Origin: Denitrobacterium detoxificans
Lineage (GTDB): Bacteria > Actinomycetota > Coriobacteriia > Coriobacteriales > Eggerthellaceae
Assembly (NCBI RefSeq): GCF_001643775.1
Contig: NZ_CP011402.1
Span: 914,001-978,000 of the forward strand
Length of the DNA stretch: 64,000 bases
Direction: 5' to 3'
The notes under the pieces were generated by a model. The model was not told where the DNA came from. It did no database searches and saw only the letters and a program-made list of their open reading frames with translations. Every line of letters starts with the position of its first letter. Positions within the stretch are counted from its first letter, which is position 1. Positions 18,680 to 27,709 of this stretch are shown here, piece after piece. The translations under genes and the position numbers were made by a program.

Positions 18680-20140
18680 GAGCGCACCAGCGACTAGACT
18701 CAGCTGCACATCGAGTGCCGTGTAGGGGCTATGGCTGGTGATCCATGTGGGTTCGCCCAGGTTCGCGCGGAATTCTTCGCTGAAGAGCTCGCCGATGCCC
18801 ATGGCGGATGTGAAGACGATTGATGCGCGGGCAGGTTCGCCGCGGTATTTGGTAAGGTCGCGCAGCACCTTTACGCCCGGATACTCGTGATGGCTCAGCG
18901 CTTCGGCGAGCGTGTGATGCACGCTATGCAGCGCGTCGCGCCAGGGCTTTTCCGAATCGATGTTTACGTCCACGAGCACCGATCCCGTGAAGTCGCCCAC
19001 GACGTCGTTGATGCCGGGGATGTCGGTGGGCCTGCTGAATACGGGTACGTTCAAGATGAAACGGTCGTTTTCGCTCCAGTTCTGAACGACGTAGCCGAAT
19101 AGCGTCATGAGCAGCGCCGTGAGCGTGACTCCTTCACGGCGCGCTAGGGAGTCGAGCGCGTTGTATTCGCTGGTGGAAAGGCGCATGTTCAGGCGATACG
19201 AGCGGTTTTCGGGTGATTCATCGTTGCCTGCGAGAGGAAGGCGCGGCTGGTCGGGCAGACTGTCCAGGCGTTCGCTCCACCAGGCGCGATCGCTTTGCTC
19301 CTGTTCGCTTTGCTGTGCAAGGCGTGTAATGTACGTACGGTAATCGGCCGTGACGGCGGGTAGCTCCTGATGGGGGGCAACGTAGTAATGCGCCAGTTCA
19401 CCAAGGACCGTGCGGAAGCTGCGTGCGTCGGAAACGCCCATATCCAGAAGGATGGCCAGAACGCTCGATCCGTTGCAGCGGTGCACGAGGTGCACGTCGA
19501 GGACTTCGCCCTGCGAAATGTCCATGGTCTTGTTCACCATGCTCGAGCGGAAGGCCTCGTATGCACGTTCCTCGTCGCATGAGCTGAGGTTCGAGAAATC
19601 GTGAACGGTGCACGTGGGGTGGGCGGGGGAGTCGCAGATGTGCTGGCGGCCGCTTTCGTCGACGCGCGCACGCAGCATGGGATGTCGTTCGAACACCTTG
19701 CCGAGCGCGTAGTCGAGGCGGCTAGCGTCAATGCGATCTGCCGTGAATTCGTGGTAGAAGTGGGCGGGAACGCCTCCGTTGCCCGCCATATCCTGCCTGC
19801 CTGCCCAGTACGCATGGCCCATGATGGAGAGCGCGAATGATTCGTCTTCGCGTGGGGCAGACTGGGTTGCCTTGCTGGCGTCCTGCTCCGTTTCCGGTTC
19901 CTTCACGCCTGCCTCTTCCGCGCATTTCACGAGCGCATCAAGCGTGGGCGCTTCTATGGCATCTGCGTATGACAGCAAAACGCCCATTTGTCCATGGGCG
20001 CGATCGATAAGTTGCATGAGCGTGATTGACTGGAGTCCGATGTCGTAGAGTGAGTCGCTTCCTTCGAGCTCTTCGGGTTCCGCACCGACTAGTTCGGCGA
20101 TGTTTTCGTATAGCCAGGTTTTCAACGTTGGGATGTTCAC
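18221..20140 (-). CDS. Siderophore NRPS, N-terminal part: ArCP-Cy1-A1(start), HMWP2/PchE-like
   Basis: Initiation module. The start is GTG 20140 behind gaggag. Residues 1-80 are an aryl carrier protein with LYDIGLQSI, active Ser38, loaded by the aryl-AMP ligase at 8476. Cy1 spans about 105-490: the GHAYWAGR entry motif and DMGVSD, an intact DxxxxD, mark it as a heterocyclisation domain that condenses the aryl group with cysteine and closes a thiazoline. A1 begins near residue 500. At residue 641 or so (CAYVPL) an extra G at 18221, compared with the plus-strand copy of this cassette, shifts the frame; the shifted frame runs on meaninglessly to 16883. With that base removed, one protein of about 2,415 residues results, comparable to a fused HMWP2-like synthetase. 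Either a sequencing error or a real mutation is possible. Confidence 0.85.
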
Positions 20141-20206
20141 GAATCTCCTCTATCTTTCTTACATGCATGGAAAAAAATTTGAACATGGGATAACAATCTT
20201 TCCGAG

Positions 20207-20220
20207 TTAGTGTATCCTGA
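20207..20220. promoter_or_regulatory. Iron-box-like operator 1 between the divergent NRPS genes
   Basis: TTAG-tgtatc-CTGA, one mismatch from the TTAG-N6-CTAA core, placed 25 bases from a perfect copy at 20232. It overlaps the candidate -10 of the minus-strand NRPS promoter. Confidence 0.5.
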
Positions 20221-20238
20221 CATCCGCACAGTTAGCAA
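20209..20238 (-). promoter_or_regulatory. Candidate promoter of the minus-strand NRPS operon
   Basis: On the minus strand TTGCTA (20238-20233) and TACACT (20214-20209) are separated by 18 bases. Each hexamer falls inside one of the two iron-box-like palindromes, so a bound repressor would block both. A matching promoter for the plus-strand NRPS is not obvious. Confidence 0.4.
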
Positions 20239-20245
20239 TACCTAA
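20232..20245. promoter_or_regulatory. Iron-box-like operator 2 between the divergent NRPS genes
   Basis: TTAG-caatac-CTAA, extended to an 18-base palindrome-like agttag...ctaact (20230-20247). It fits the DtxR/IdeR core and is shared by the two divergent NRPS operons. Confidence 0.65.
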
Positions 20246-20303
20246 CTTTTTAACTCAAACCCCTTGCGGGGCTGGTAGGTACATACGGCAAGAAGGGCTT
20301 TTC

Positions 20304-23300
20304 ATGAATCAGAATGCAGCTGAGATTATTTCCGATGCGGCCAGACAGGGCGTGAAACTGTGGGTGGAAGACGGCAAGCTGCGCTTCCGCACTGAGCATG
20401 GCAGACTGCCTGATGAATTGCGTGCTGCCATCAAGGCGAATCGCTCCCAGATTATGGACGAGCTCGAGCATGGGGGGTCGTCGTCCTTCCAGGCGCATCC
20501 CGAGGATGCGCATCAGCCGTTCCCCCTTACCGATGTGCAGTCTGCGTATCTGCTGGGTCGTCGCGATTCCGTTTCCGGTGGTGGCGTTTCGTGCCATGCG
20601 TATTTCGAGATTGGCGCGCGCGAGTTGGAAGTCGCCGATATCCAACGTGCGTACGAAACGGTGGTAGCCGCTCATGATGCCCTGCGCACGCGCTTCGACG
20701 AAGCGGGTTTCCAGCAGGTTCTACCTGTGAGCCAAGTGGAAGTGCCGCGCATCGTGGAAGCCCATAGCGACGACGAAAGCGCTCTGCTCGATCTGCGCGA
20801 GCAGATGTCGCACATGGTGCATGATGCGAGCGTTCCTCCGCTCATGGGCATTGGCTATAGCACGCATGGCTCCGTGCGTACCGTTCATGTTTCCATTGAC
20901 TTCCTGGTGGCTGACTGGACGGGCATTATGCGCATCTTGGACGATCTGTTCGAAGTCGCCCATGGTCGATCGCTTTCCCAGGAGCCCGCGCGCATCACGT
21001 TCCGCGATTATGTTCTCGCCCTTCAGGCGGAAGATGATTCCGAAGCGCGCGAATACTGGCAGGGTCGCCTGGGCGATATTGCCCTCGGCGTCGATGTGCC
21101 CATGTGTTCGGGAGAGTGGGAAAAGCGCTTCACCCGCCTGGAATGCACGCTCGACGAAACTGAGTGGGATTGCTTCCGCAAGGTTGCGCAGAGCATGGAG
21201 GTAAGCCCTAGTGCATTGCTTTTGGCGCTGTATGCGCAGGTTATTTCGTTCTGGTCCGCGCAGGAGCGCAATGCCATCACGGTGACGCTGTTCAATCGCC
21301 GTCCGTATCACGAAGACGTGCCGAAGCTCGTTGGCGATTTCACGTCTACGGGTTTCGCAGTGCTCGGATCGTCCGAGAGCACGTTGCGTGAGCTTGCGCA
21401 CCAGGCTGCGGGTGAGCTTATGGCCATCGTCGAGCATAGCGCCTATTCGGGCGTGAAGGTCATCCGCGATGTGGTGAAGCAGCTCGATGGCGAGACGCCC
21501 AGCTATCCGTTCGTGTTTACGTCCGCCGTTGCCGATGATCGTTCGAGCGAGTTCGAGCATAGTTGGTCCATCGATTATGGCATTACGCAGACTCCCCAGG
21601 TGGGAATTGACTTTCAGGCGGCAACGATAGGGGGCGCGCTTCACGTGAACTGGGACGTGCGCGCCGGCGTGCTGGCCCCGGGCGTGCCCGAGGCCATGTT
21701 CGACGCGTTCCGCCGCGCGCTCTCCGACGCCGCGTCGGGCGCCGCCCCGGCCGGCGAGCCCCTGGCCGTGGCGCTGCCCGCCGCGCAGGGTGCCGCGCGA
21801 GCCGCCCACCAGGCCGCCCTCGACGCGGCCGCCGAGGGCCGCTCCTGGGCCCCGGGCCTGCTGCAGGACGCCTTCCTGGCCCGCGCGGCCGAGGACCCGC
21901 CCGCGCCCGCCGTCTCGGGCCCGGGCGCGGAGTCGGCCACCCGTGGCGGGCTGGCCGCCATGGCCCGCGCCGCCGCCGCGTCGATCGCCGCGGCCGGCGT
22001 GGAGCCCGGCTCGCGCGTGGGCGTGTGCGCCGCGCGCGGCGCCTCCCAGGTGGCATGCGCCTACGGCGCGCTGCTCGCCGGCTGCGCCTACGTGCCCCTG
22101 AGCCCCACCGTCCCCGAGGCCCGCAGGGCCCGCATAGCCGAGCGCGCGGGGCTCTCGGCGCTGCTGTGCGACGGGGACGCCCCCTGGTGGGGCGGCGCCG
22201 CGATCGCCGCGCCGCGACCGGGCGACGACGCGCCCGCCGGCTGGGAGCCGCCCGCGCAGGCCGCACCCGGCGATCCCGCCTACGTGATCTTCACCTCGGG
22301 CTCCACCGGCGAGCCCAAGGGCGTCGTGGTCAGCCACGCCGCCGCGCTCAACACCGTGCGCGACGTCTGCGCCCGCTTCTCGGTCGGCCCCTCCGACGTG
22401 GCCCTGGCCGTGTCGGGGCTCGACTTCGACCTGTCGGTGTTCGACCTGTTCGGCGTGCTGGGCGCCGGCGGCTCGCTGGCGTTCTGCGAGCAGGGCCCCA
22501 TCGCCGACCCCGCCCGCTGGACGGCCGCCGCGCGCGAGGCGGGGGCAACCGTGTGGAACTCCAGCCCCGCGCAGATGACCATGGCCCTCGACGCCGGCGA
22601 GCCGGGGCTGCCGGGCACGCTGCGCCTGGCCCTGCTGTCGGGCGACTGGGTGCCCACCGACTCGCTCGAGCGCGTGCGCCGCTGGGCGCCCGGCGCAACC
22701 GTGGCCGCCCTGGGCGGCGCCACCGAGACCGCCATCTGGTCCAACGTGCACGTCATGGCCGACGGCGACGCCGCGCGCCCCTCGGTGCCCTACGGCGCGG
22801 CCCTCACCGGCCAGCGCATGGAGGTGGCCGGGCCGGGCCTGCGGGCGCGCCCCGACCTGGTGCCCGGCGAGATCGTGATCTCGGGCGCGGGCCTGGCCGA
22901 GGGCTACCTGGGCCGCGACGACCTCACCGCCGCCGCCTTCGTGGAGGGCCCCGGCGGGACGCGCTGGTACCGCACGGGCGACGTGGGGCGCTGGCTGCCC
23001 TGCGGCGAGATCGAGTTCCTGGGCCGCCGCGACACGCAGGTGAAGATCCGCGGCAACAGGATCGAGCTTGCGGAAATCGAAGCCGTTGCGGAAACGCATC
23101 CTGGCGTGGCTGAGGCATGTGCGCTCGTCATTCGCCCCGAAGGCGCCCAGCCGAGCGTTGCGCTCGTGGTGCGTCCCGAGCGTCGATACGAGGCCGATCT
23201 TTCCAGTCGCGTCAGCGCAATCGATGGCTGCATGGCAACGGTTGAACGCCTTTTGACGCGCCGCGCCAAGCGCAGCGCAAACGGGCTCGTGAGCATTGGA

Positions 23301-25280
23301 CAGTGCGTATCCAGCGTCGTCTATCGCGCGGCCATGGACGTGTCCCAGTCCGAGACGGGCATGCAGCTGAACATCTTGGACCTCCGCTCTTCCGACGAGG
23401 CGCTTCCGCGTATGGTCATGGATGCCGTGGAGGGCTTCGATTACGTTTACACGCTCAGCCCGCGTAGCAGGGAGGAGCGCGAGAAGGCCGTGTCCTTCTG
23501 GGCCGATAATCCTCGTGTGCGCGTTATCGACGCCGATCCGTGCTCGGAGGAAGTCGAGCTTCGCAGGGATGAGTACGACATCATTATTCTTCCCGAAGAC
23601 GGAGTTTCGGGTTTCGAGCGCTATTATGCGCCTACTGTTTGGCTGATTAGCGGGGTTGCCCTTGCTCACATCGATCGGGAAGCCGCCGTTTCGTTTTCCG
23701 ATACGCGCCAGGTGCGTCGTACCGACGGCGCTGCGGTTCGCGGCGAGGCCGATGTGCTGTTCGAGATGTCGGGAGATGACTGCGAAGCTGCATTGCACGT
23801 CGAGCTTTCGGCGTTTGGCTATAAGCGCATCGACCGCGATACGCTGCGCATGGATCTTGCAGCCGGCCTTCCTGCCGCCGCCGTCCCCTCGACGGTGTGC
23901 TTGGTCGATGAGTTTCCCATCACCGAGCATGGCAAGGTGAATCGTAAGCTGCTCAATCGCTTGATCGTTGAATCGCTTTCGCGCGATCATGCCGTGCTGG
24001 GCGCCAATGCTGAGGATGCCTATGGGGTGCTTGCCATTGTGCGCGAGATTCTGGGCAAGATGGACATTTCCCTTGTAGACAACCTGGTCACCTATGGCGC
24101 CGATTCCCTTATCCTCGCGCGCATCATTGCGGGCATTCGCGAACGCGTTCCCCAGGCCGAGCATATCGAGTTCGACGCATTCCTGCGTGCGGTGCTCGAC
24201 GAGCCCAGCGTTTCCAGCTTGGTGTCCGTTATCGATGAACGCGTGGGAGCGCAGGACGAATCCGGTGAGGGCTCGTTTGCTCCGCAGGCTGCGGCCGATA
24301 TGCGCACGGGCTGCGTGCTTATGACCCAGCAGGGCGATGCCGTGGCGCATGACGATGCCGTGCGTATCGTCATTCACGGCGCGGAAGGAAAGATGGACAC
24401 GCTTTCCGAGCTCATCGAGGAATTGCGTAATTCCGGGGCATGTCGCGTGTATGGCCTGGTGCTTCCCAATCGCGAGCGGTATCTTTCCGCGGGTGCGGCC
24501 CAGCTGGCCGAAACGATGGCACCGGAATACGCACGTCTCATCGCCGATCTGGGGTATTCCCGCGTGCAGGTCATCGGCCATTCCGTGGGTGGCCTTATTG
24601 CCGCAGCGTGTGCGTCTCAGCTTCAGGCCATGGGCATCGAGGCGGTGTCGGCCGTCGTTATCGACAACCTGCCATCTCCGCTCGACCTGCAGGACGATTT
24701 CTTCTCCGACCTCTTCTTCGTGAGCATGTATGGCGTGAGTCCGCTTTCCATGGGCTTGGATGCGCAAGACCTCATGACGCTGCCCAAGGCGCTGGAGGCG
24801 GTTATTGCCGAGCACGAAGGTTCCGTTCCCCAGGATGCGCTCATGCGCATTGGCGGTTCGCTGGAATTCGATGCTCTTGCGAATAAGATGGCGGCATTTC
24901 ATGCGCGCGACGTGCGTGAACGTGCTGAGCAGTATGCGGGCCTCATTCGCTCTCATGCGGGTGTTTCCTACGACGCCGATGAGACGCTACAGATGATGAG
25001 CGTGTTCGATCGAAGCTTCCGCGAGAGCGATGCTCCCGTGCCCCTTTCGTTTAATGACGTCGATTACATTGCGGCTACCGATCATGGCCTATTCCCCGAG
25101 GAAATGCTTGCGTGCGCCGTCGATCGTTGGCGCGAGTCGTCGCTTGGGGCGTTTCGCGTGCATTCGGCGCAGGGATCCCATTATTCGATTGTTCATGGAG
25201 AGGGCTGCAAACAGGTTGTTCGCGTAGCCGATGAAGCACTTGCGCTGCTTGTGGCCGAGAAGGCGGCTGATCGTGGGTAG
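20304..25280 (+). CDS. Siderophore NRPS: TubC docking-Cy-A(insert)-PCP-TE (1,658 aa)
   Basis: Terminal module. Residues 1-55 form a TubC_N-type docking domain, expected to receive the chain from PCP2 of the minus-strand synthetase. Cy3 (about 65-480) has PLTDVQSAYLLGRR and an intact DFLVAD (DxxxxD). The A domain (about 480-920) has FTSGSTGEPKG, LDFDLSVFDLFG, WNSSPAQM and GGATETAIWSN, again fitting cysteine. A roughly 240-residue insertion follows before HGKVNRK; it looks like a degenerate methyltransferase/epimerase domain without a SAM motif. PCP carries YGADSL (Ser near 1263). The C-terminal alpha/beta-hydrolase thioesterase has GHSVGG (near 1426) and a late His, and should release the product by hydrolysis or cyclisation. 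Residues about 446-920 come from the inverted G+C-rich cassette. Iron boxes lie upstream. Confidence 0.9.
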   Translation: MNQNAAEIISDAARQGVKLWVEDGKLRFRTEHGRLPDELRAAIKANRSQIMDELEHGGSSSFQAHPEDAHQPFPLTDVQSAYLLGRRDSVSGGGVSCHAYFEIGARELEVADIQRAYETVVAAHDALRTRFDEAGFQQVLPVSQVEVPRIVEAHSDDESALLDLREQMSHMVHDASVPPLMGIGYSTHGSVRTVHVSIDFLVADWTGIMRILDDLFEVAHGRSLSQEPARITFRDYVLALQAEDDSEAREYWQGRLGDIALGVDVPMCSGEWEKRFTRLECTLDETEWDCFRKVAQSMEVSPSALLLALYAQVISFWSAQERNAITVTLFNRRPYHEDVPKLVGDFTSTGFAVLGSSESTLRELAHQAAGELMAIVEHSAYSGVKVIRDVVKQLDGETPSYPFVFTSAVADDRSSEFEHSWSIDYGITQTPQVGIDFQAATIGGALHVNWDVRAGVLAPGVPEAMFDAFRRALSDAASGAAPAGEPLAVALPAAQGAARAAHQAALDAAAEGRSWAPGLLQDAFLARAAEDPPAPAVSGPGAESATRGGLAAMARAAAASIAAAGVEPGSRVGVCAARGASQVACAYGALLAGCAYVPLSPTVPEARRARIAERAGLSALLCDGDAPWWGGAAIAAPRPGDDAPAGWEPPAQAAPGDPAYVIFTSGSTGEPKGVVVSHAAALNTVRDVCARFSVGPSDVALAVSGLDFDLSVFDLFGVLGAGGSLAFCEQGPIADPARWTAAAREAGATVWNSSPAQMTMALDAGEPGLPGTLRLALLSGDWVPTDSLERVRRWAPGATVAALGGATETAIWSNVHVMADGDAARPSVPYGAALTGQRMEVAGPGLRARPDLVPGEIVISGAGLAEGYLGRDDLTAAAFVEGPGGTRWYRTGDVGRWLPCGEIEFLGRRDTQVKIRGNRIELAEIEAVAETHPGVAEACALVIRPEGAQPSVALVVRPERRYEADLSSRVSAIDGCMATVERLLTRRAKRSANGLVSIGQCVSSVVYRAAMDVSQSETGMQLNILDLRSSDEALPRMVMDAVEGFDYVYTLSPRSREEREKAVSFWADNPRVRVIDADPCSEEVELRRDEYDIIILPEDGVSGFERYYAPTVWLISGVALAHIDREAAVSFSDTRQVRRTDGAAVRGEADVLFEMSGDDCEAALHVELSAFGYKRIDRDTLRMDLAAGLPAAAVPSTVCLVDEFPITEHGKVNRKLLNRLIVESLSRDHAVLGANAEDAYGVLAIVREILGKMDISLVDNLVTYGADSLILARIIAGIRERVPQAEHIEFDAFLRAVLDEPSVSSLVSVIDERVGAQDESGEGSFAPQAAADMRTGCVLMTQQGDAVAHDDAVRIVIHGAEGKMDTLSELIEELRNSGACRVYGLVLPNRERYLSAGAAQLAETMAPEYARLIADLGYSRVQVIGHSVGGLIAAACASQLQAMGIEAVSAVVIDNLPSPLDLQDDFFSDLFFVSMYGVSPLSMGLDAQDLMTLPKALEAVIAEHEGSVPQDALMRIGGSLEFDALANKMAAFHARDVRERAEQYAGLIRSHAGVSYDADETLQMMSVFDRSFRESDAPVPLSFNDVDYIAATDHGLFPEEMLACAVDRWRESSLGAFRVHSAQGSHYSIVHGEGCKQVVRVADEALALLVAEKAADRG
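21642..23065 (+). repeat. Inverted A-domain cassette, copy 2 (1,424 bases)
   Basis: Partner of 17255-18679. It starts at cacgtgaac in the last Cy motif and ends at ggatcga in the A8 motif. The 60 bases from 21721 contain 52 G/C, against 32 of 60 in the Cy domain from 20881. This copy keeps the reading frame. Confidence 0.92.
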
Positions 25281-25284
25281 TTCA

Positions 25285-26070
25285 ATGGCATGTGGCGATA
25301 GCCTGTTTTCAGCTCGTGCGGGCATCGAGCGAATTTGCGGCGACGGCAGTGGCGCGCGCGTGCTTTGCTTCCCGCACGCTGGTGGAAACGCAACGTGGTT
25401 CCACGTATGGAAGAGTGCCGCGATTGCACATGGTATAACGCTTGACGCCGTTCAGTATCCCGGTCATGCGGGCATGTTGAAATACGCATGCGCGCGCGAC
25501 CTCCCGCATCTTGCCGACCTCATTCTCGACGAGGTGGGGGAGGACCATGCGCGAACGCATCTCTTTGGGCATTCCATGGGTGCGCTCGTCGTCTTCGAGC
25601 TTGCGTATCGTGCCCAGCGTCGTGGCATTCGCTTTGCGGGCGTGCATTGTTCTGGGTCGCGTTCGCCCAGCATGCCCGTCGTGGATCCGCGTAGCGCCCT
25701 GCCCGACGACGCGTTCATCGATGCCGTGGGTGGCTTGGACCCAACCGAGGTGAATGCGCTTGCGGTGCCCGAGATAGCGGAGCTCTTTCTGCCCATCGTG
25801 CGTCATGATTTCCGAATCGCCGAGGATTATCGCTCAGCGTCCGTTCTCGACCATCAGGACATTCTCGTATACGCCGGGCGCTCTGACGACGAGTTCCTGC
25901 CCCGCGATGCCGCAGGTTGGCAAGCGCATACCACTGCGTCGGTAGAGTGCCATGCCTTCGATGGCGGTCATTTCTTCTTGCGTGATGCGGGCTGGGAGAT
26001 TCTCGCGAATATGGTCGAACCAAATCATCTGTCAAACCTTGCGAAAGGATCGCTATATGTCAATGACTAA
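25285..26070 (+). CDS. Type II thioesterase (editing, NRPS-associated)
   Basis: Stand-alone alpha/beta-hydrolase that removes wrong or stalled acyl groups from carrier domains. The product has the TEII signature: CFPHAGGN near the N terminus, the nucleophile elbow FGHSMGALVVFELA near residue 95, an Asp-containing stretch DILVYAGRSDDEF, and the catalytic His in FDGGHFF. Length of 261 residues is normal. I chose ATG 25285, five bases after the NRPS stop; GTG 25273 overlapping the NRPS end is an alternative. It overlaps the next gene by 14 bases, placing it inside the plus-strand NRPS operon (equivalent in position and type to Irp4/YbtT). Confidence 0.9.
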   Translation: MACGDSLFSARAGIERICGDGSGARVLCFPHAGGNATWFHVWKSAAIAHGITLDAVQYPGHAGMLKYACARDLPHLADLILDEVGEDHARTHLFGHSMGALVVFELAYRAQRRGIRFAGVHCSGSRSPSMPVVDPRSALPDDAFIDAVGGLDPTEVNALAVPEIAELFLPIVRHDFRIAEDYRSASVLDHQDILVYAGRSDDEFLPRDAAGWQAHTTASVECHAFDGGHFFLRDAGWEILANMVEPNHLSNLAKGSLYVND

Positions 26071-26698
26071 TGGTGTGCTCGAGAGGAGCTTTCAAGCCGA
26101 ATTGCGTGACGTTATGGAACGTCATGTAGATGATGAGATGCTCGTGGGCTCGGCGGGGCGCCTGACCGGTGGCGAAGTGCTGCGCCGATGCGAGGCAATC
26201 CGCGACGAGCTGCTCTTTGCGGGCTTGGATGTTGGCGAATACGTTGCATGCGCGGGAAACGGCGATATCGATATGATGATTGCCTCCATGGGCATTATGC
26301 TCGCTGGCGGCATTCCGCTTCCCATGCAGCTCTTCCGCGAGGTGGAGTCATGGTCGGTGGGGCTTGCCCAGTCGCATGCGCGCTTCCTGGTTGCCGAGGA
26401 GACCTGCGAGCGATTGGTTGCCGATGTCATGCGCGGCTTTGGCGTTGAGCCTGCTGTGGTTCTCGTTGCGCTTGATGGGTCCGTTTGCATCCTTGTGCTG
26501 CTGGCTCGTATGAAGACGTTGACGTTGACCCTGCCAATATTGGCATGGTGCGCTTCACGTCGGGCAGCACGGGCGTGCCCAAGGGGATTCTCATGTCCTA
26601 TGCTGCCGCGTTCTACAACATCGCGGCGTCTCAGACGCTTATTGGTTACCGCGACAACGGTCGATACCTCAATGTCGTTCCTTCGTGCGACTACGTGA
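26057..26698 (+). CDS. Adenylate-forming enzyme, N-terminal fragment (frameshifted)
   Basis: Begins at ATG 26057 with aaagga upstream. The first 140 or so residues (ending VVLVALDGSV) align with the start of the paralogue at 27710: similar IRDEL, MIASMGIMLAGGIPLP and ARFLVAEE stretches. After the ttt at 26484-26486 the frame is lost; the next in-frame residues are unrelated and end at 26698. The adjacent frame from 26485 continues the family without a gap, so one missing T would restore a single protein of about 524 residues. Whether this is a sequencing error or a true mutation is open. Confidence 0.7.
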   Translation: MSMTNGVLERSFQAELRDVMERHVDDEMLVGSAGRLTGGEVLRRCEAIRDELLFAGLDVGEYVACAGNGDIDMMIASMGIMLAGGIPLPMQLFREVESWSVGLAQSHARFLVAEETCERLVADVMRGFGVEPAVVLVALDGSVCILVLLARMKTLTLTLPILAWCASRRAARACPRGFSCPMLPRSTTSRRLRRLLVTATTVDTSMSFLRATT

Positions 26699-27630
26699 GC
26701 CTGGTGTTCAGCATTGCCGCGCTCATGCGCGATGAGGTTGCGGTGTTCTGTCCGAGCATGATGCCTGCGGCCGACGAGGTCGTTGGCATGCTCGAGCAGG
26801 AGCGCATCACCGACATGCTCATGATCACGCCGCAACTGCTTGCCCTGGCGGAAAGCGGCCTTATGGCGGGGCGCGACGTGTCGCATCTCCAGCGCATTCT
26901 GTATGCGGGGCAGGCCGTCACCGTCCCCGCGCTTCGTCGTCTCATCTCCGTTATGCCTTGCGAGTTGGCCCAGTTCTACGCTTCCACCGAGGCGGGCATT
27001 CTGGCAGGCCTCACTGCGCAGGATCACAAGAGCGACGACGATCGCATCCTTTCGTCTGCGGGTCGCCCCTTCGATTTGGCGGGTACGCGCGTTGCCATTC
27101 GCAATCCGGCAACGGGTTGCGATGTTACCCAAGGCGAAATCGGTCACATCATGGTGAGCGGACCGGGCGTGTGCCCCTGCAAGTTGGGAAGCGATGAGCC
27201 CTTCGACATGGTCGATGGGTGGCGTGACATGCTCGACCTAGGCGTCATCGACGAGGATGGCTATCTGTCGGTGAAGGGGCGCACACGCGACGTCGTTATG
27301 TATCGTGGATCCATCGTGTACGCCCAGGATGTCGAGGAGCGCATTGCCAACGTTCCTGGCGTGTGCGACGTGTGCGTGCATCCCGTGACGCATTCCGCCG
27401 ACGGGGAGCGCACGTTCGCCTGGGTTGTTCCCGATCAGGGCGCATCTCTCGATCCCAATGAGATTATGGAATGCGTGGAGGCCTCCTTCGGCTGGGCTTC
27501 TCGTCCCGCGTATATCGAGTTTATCGACGAGCTTCCCAAGATGGGGTCGTTGCAGAAGGTTGACAAGCGTGGCTTGCGCGCACGCGCCGAGCAGATGCTC
27601 GAATCGTGGCGTGCGGGCATCGTGGATTAG
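26485..27630 (+). CDS. Adenylate-forming enzyme, C-terminal fragment (main catalytic part)
   Basis: Main body of the enzyme whose N terminus is at 26057. It contains the ATP-binding motif VRFTSGSTGVPKG, FYASTEAGILAG (A5-like), a YLSVKGRTRDVVMYRG hinge region and a C-terminal GSLQKVDKR with the expected lysine. It belongs to the ANL superfamily (acyl/aryl-CoA or -AMP ligases). The TTG at 26485 is only the left end of the open frame, not a convincing start. Substrate is unknown; its position behind the TE suggests a role in making, loading or altering part of the siderophore. It differs clearly from the EntE-like ligase at 8476, which has SGGTTGKPK. Confidence 0.75.
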   Translation: MHPCAAGSYEDVDVDPANIGMVRFTSGSTGVPKGILMSYAAAFYNIAASQTLIGYRDNGRYLNVVPSCDYVSLVFSIAALMRDEVAVFCPSMMPAADEVVGMLEQERITDMLMITPQLLALAESGLMAGRDVSHLQRILYAGQAVTVPALRRLISVMPCELAQFYASTEAGILAGLTAQDHKSDDDRILSSAGRPFDLAGTRVAIRNPATGCDVTQGEIGHIMVSGPGVCPCKLGSDEPFDMVDGWRDMLDLGVIDEDGYLSVKGRTRDVVMYRGSIVYAQDVEERIANVPGVCDVCVHPVTHSADGERTFAWVVPDQGASLDPNEIMECVEASFGWASRPAYIEFIDELPKMGSLQKVDKRGLRARAEQMLESWRAGIVD

Positions 27631-27709
27631 CCGACGTATTGGATTGCGCGACAAGGGTGCGTGGCTTGGCTGCGCTACTCGAGTCGCGCTTTTGATTGGA
27701 GTATGTGTA

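Noticed and set aside
17098-18741. Plus-strand frame of 547 codons across the A1 cassette
   Set aside because: Same explanation: the cassette is so G+C-rich that stop codons are rare in all frames. The product is Ala/Arg/Gly-rich without any family motif.
20721-24956. A 1,411-codon open frame on the minus strand, antisense to the plus-strand NRPS
   Set aside because: It lies fully opposite a well-supported NRPS gene. Its product has no domain motifs and is an Arg/Gly/His-rich by-product of G+C-rich codons.
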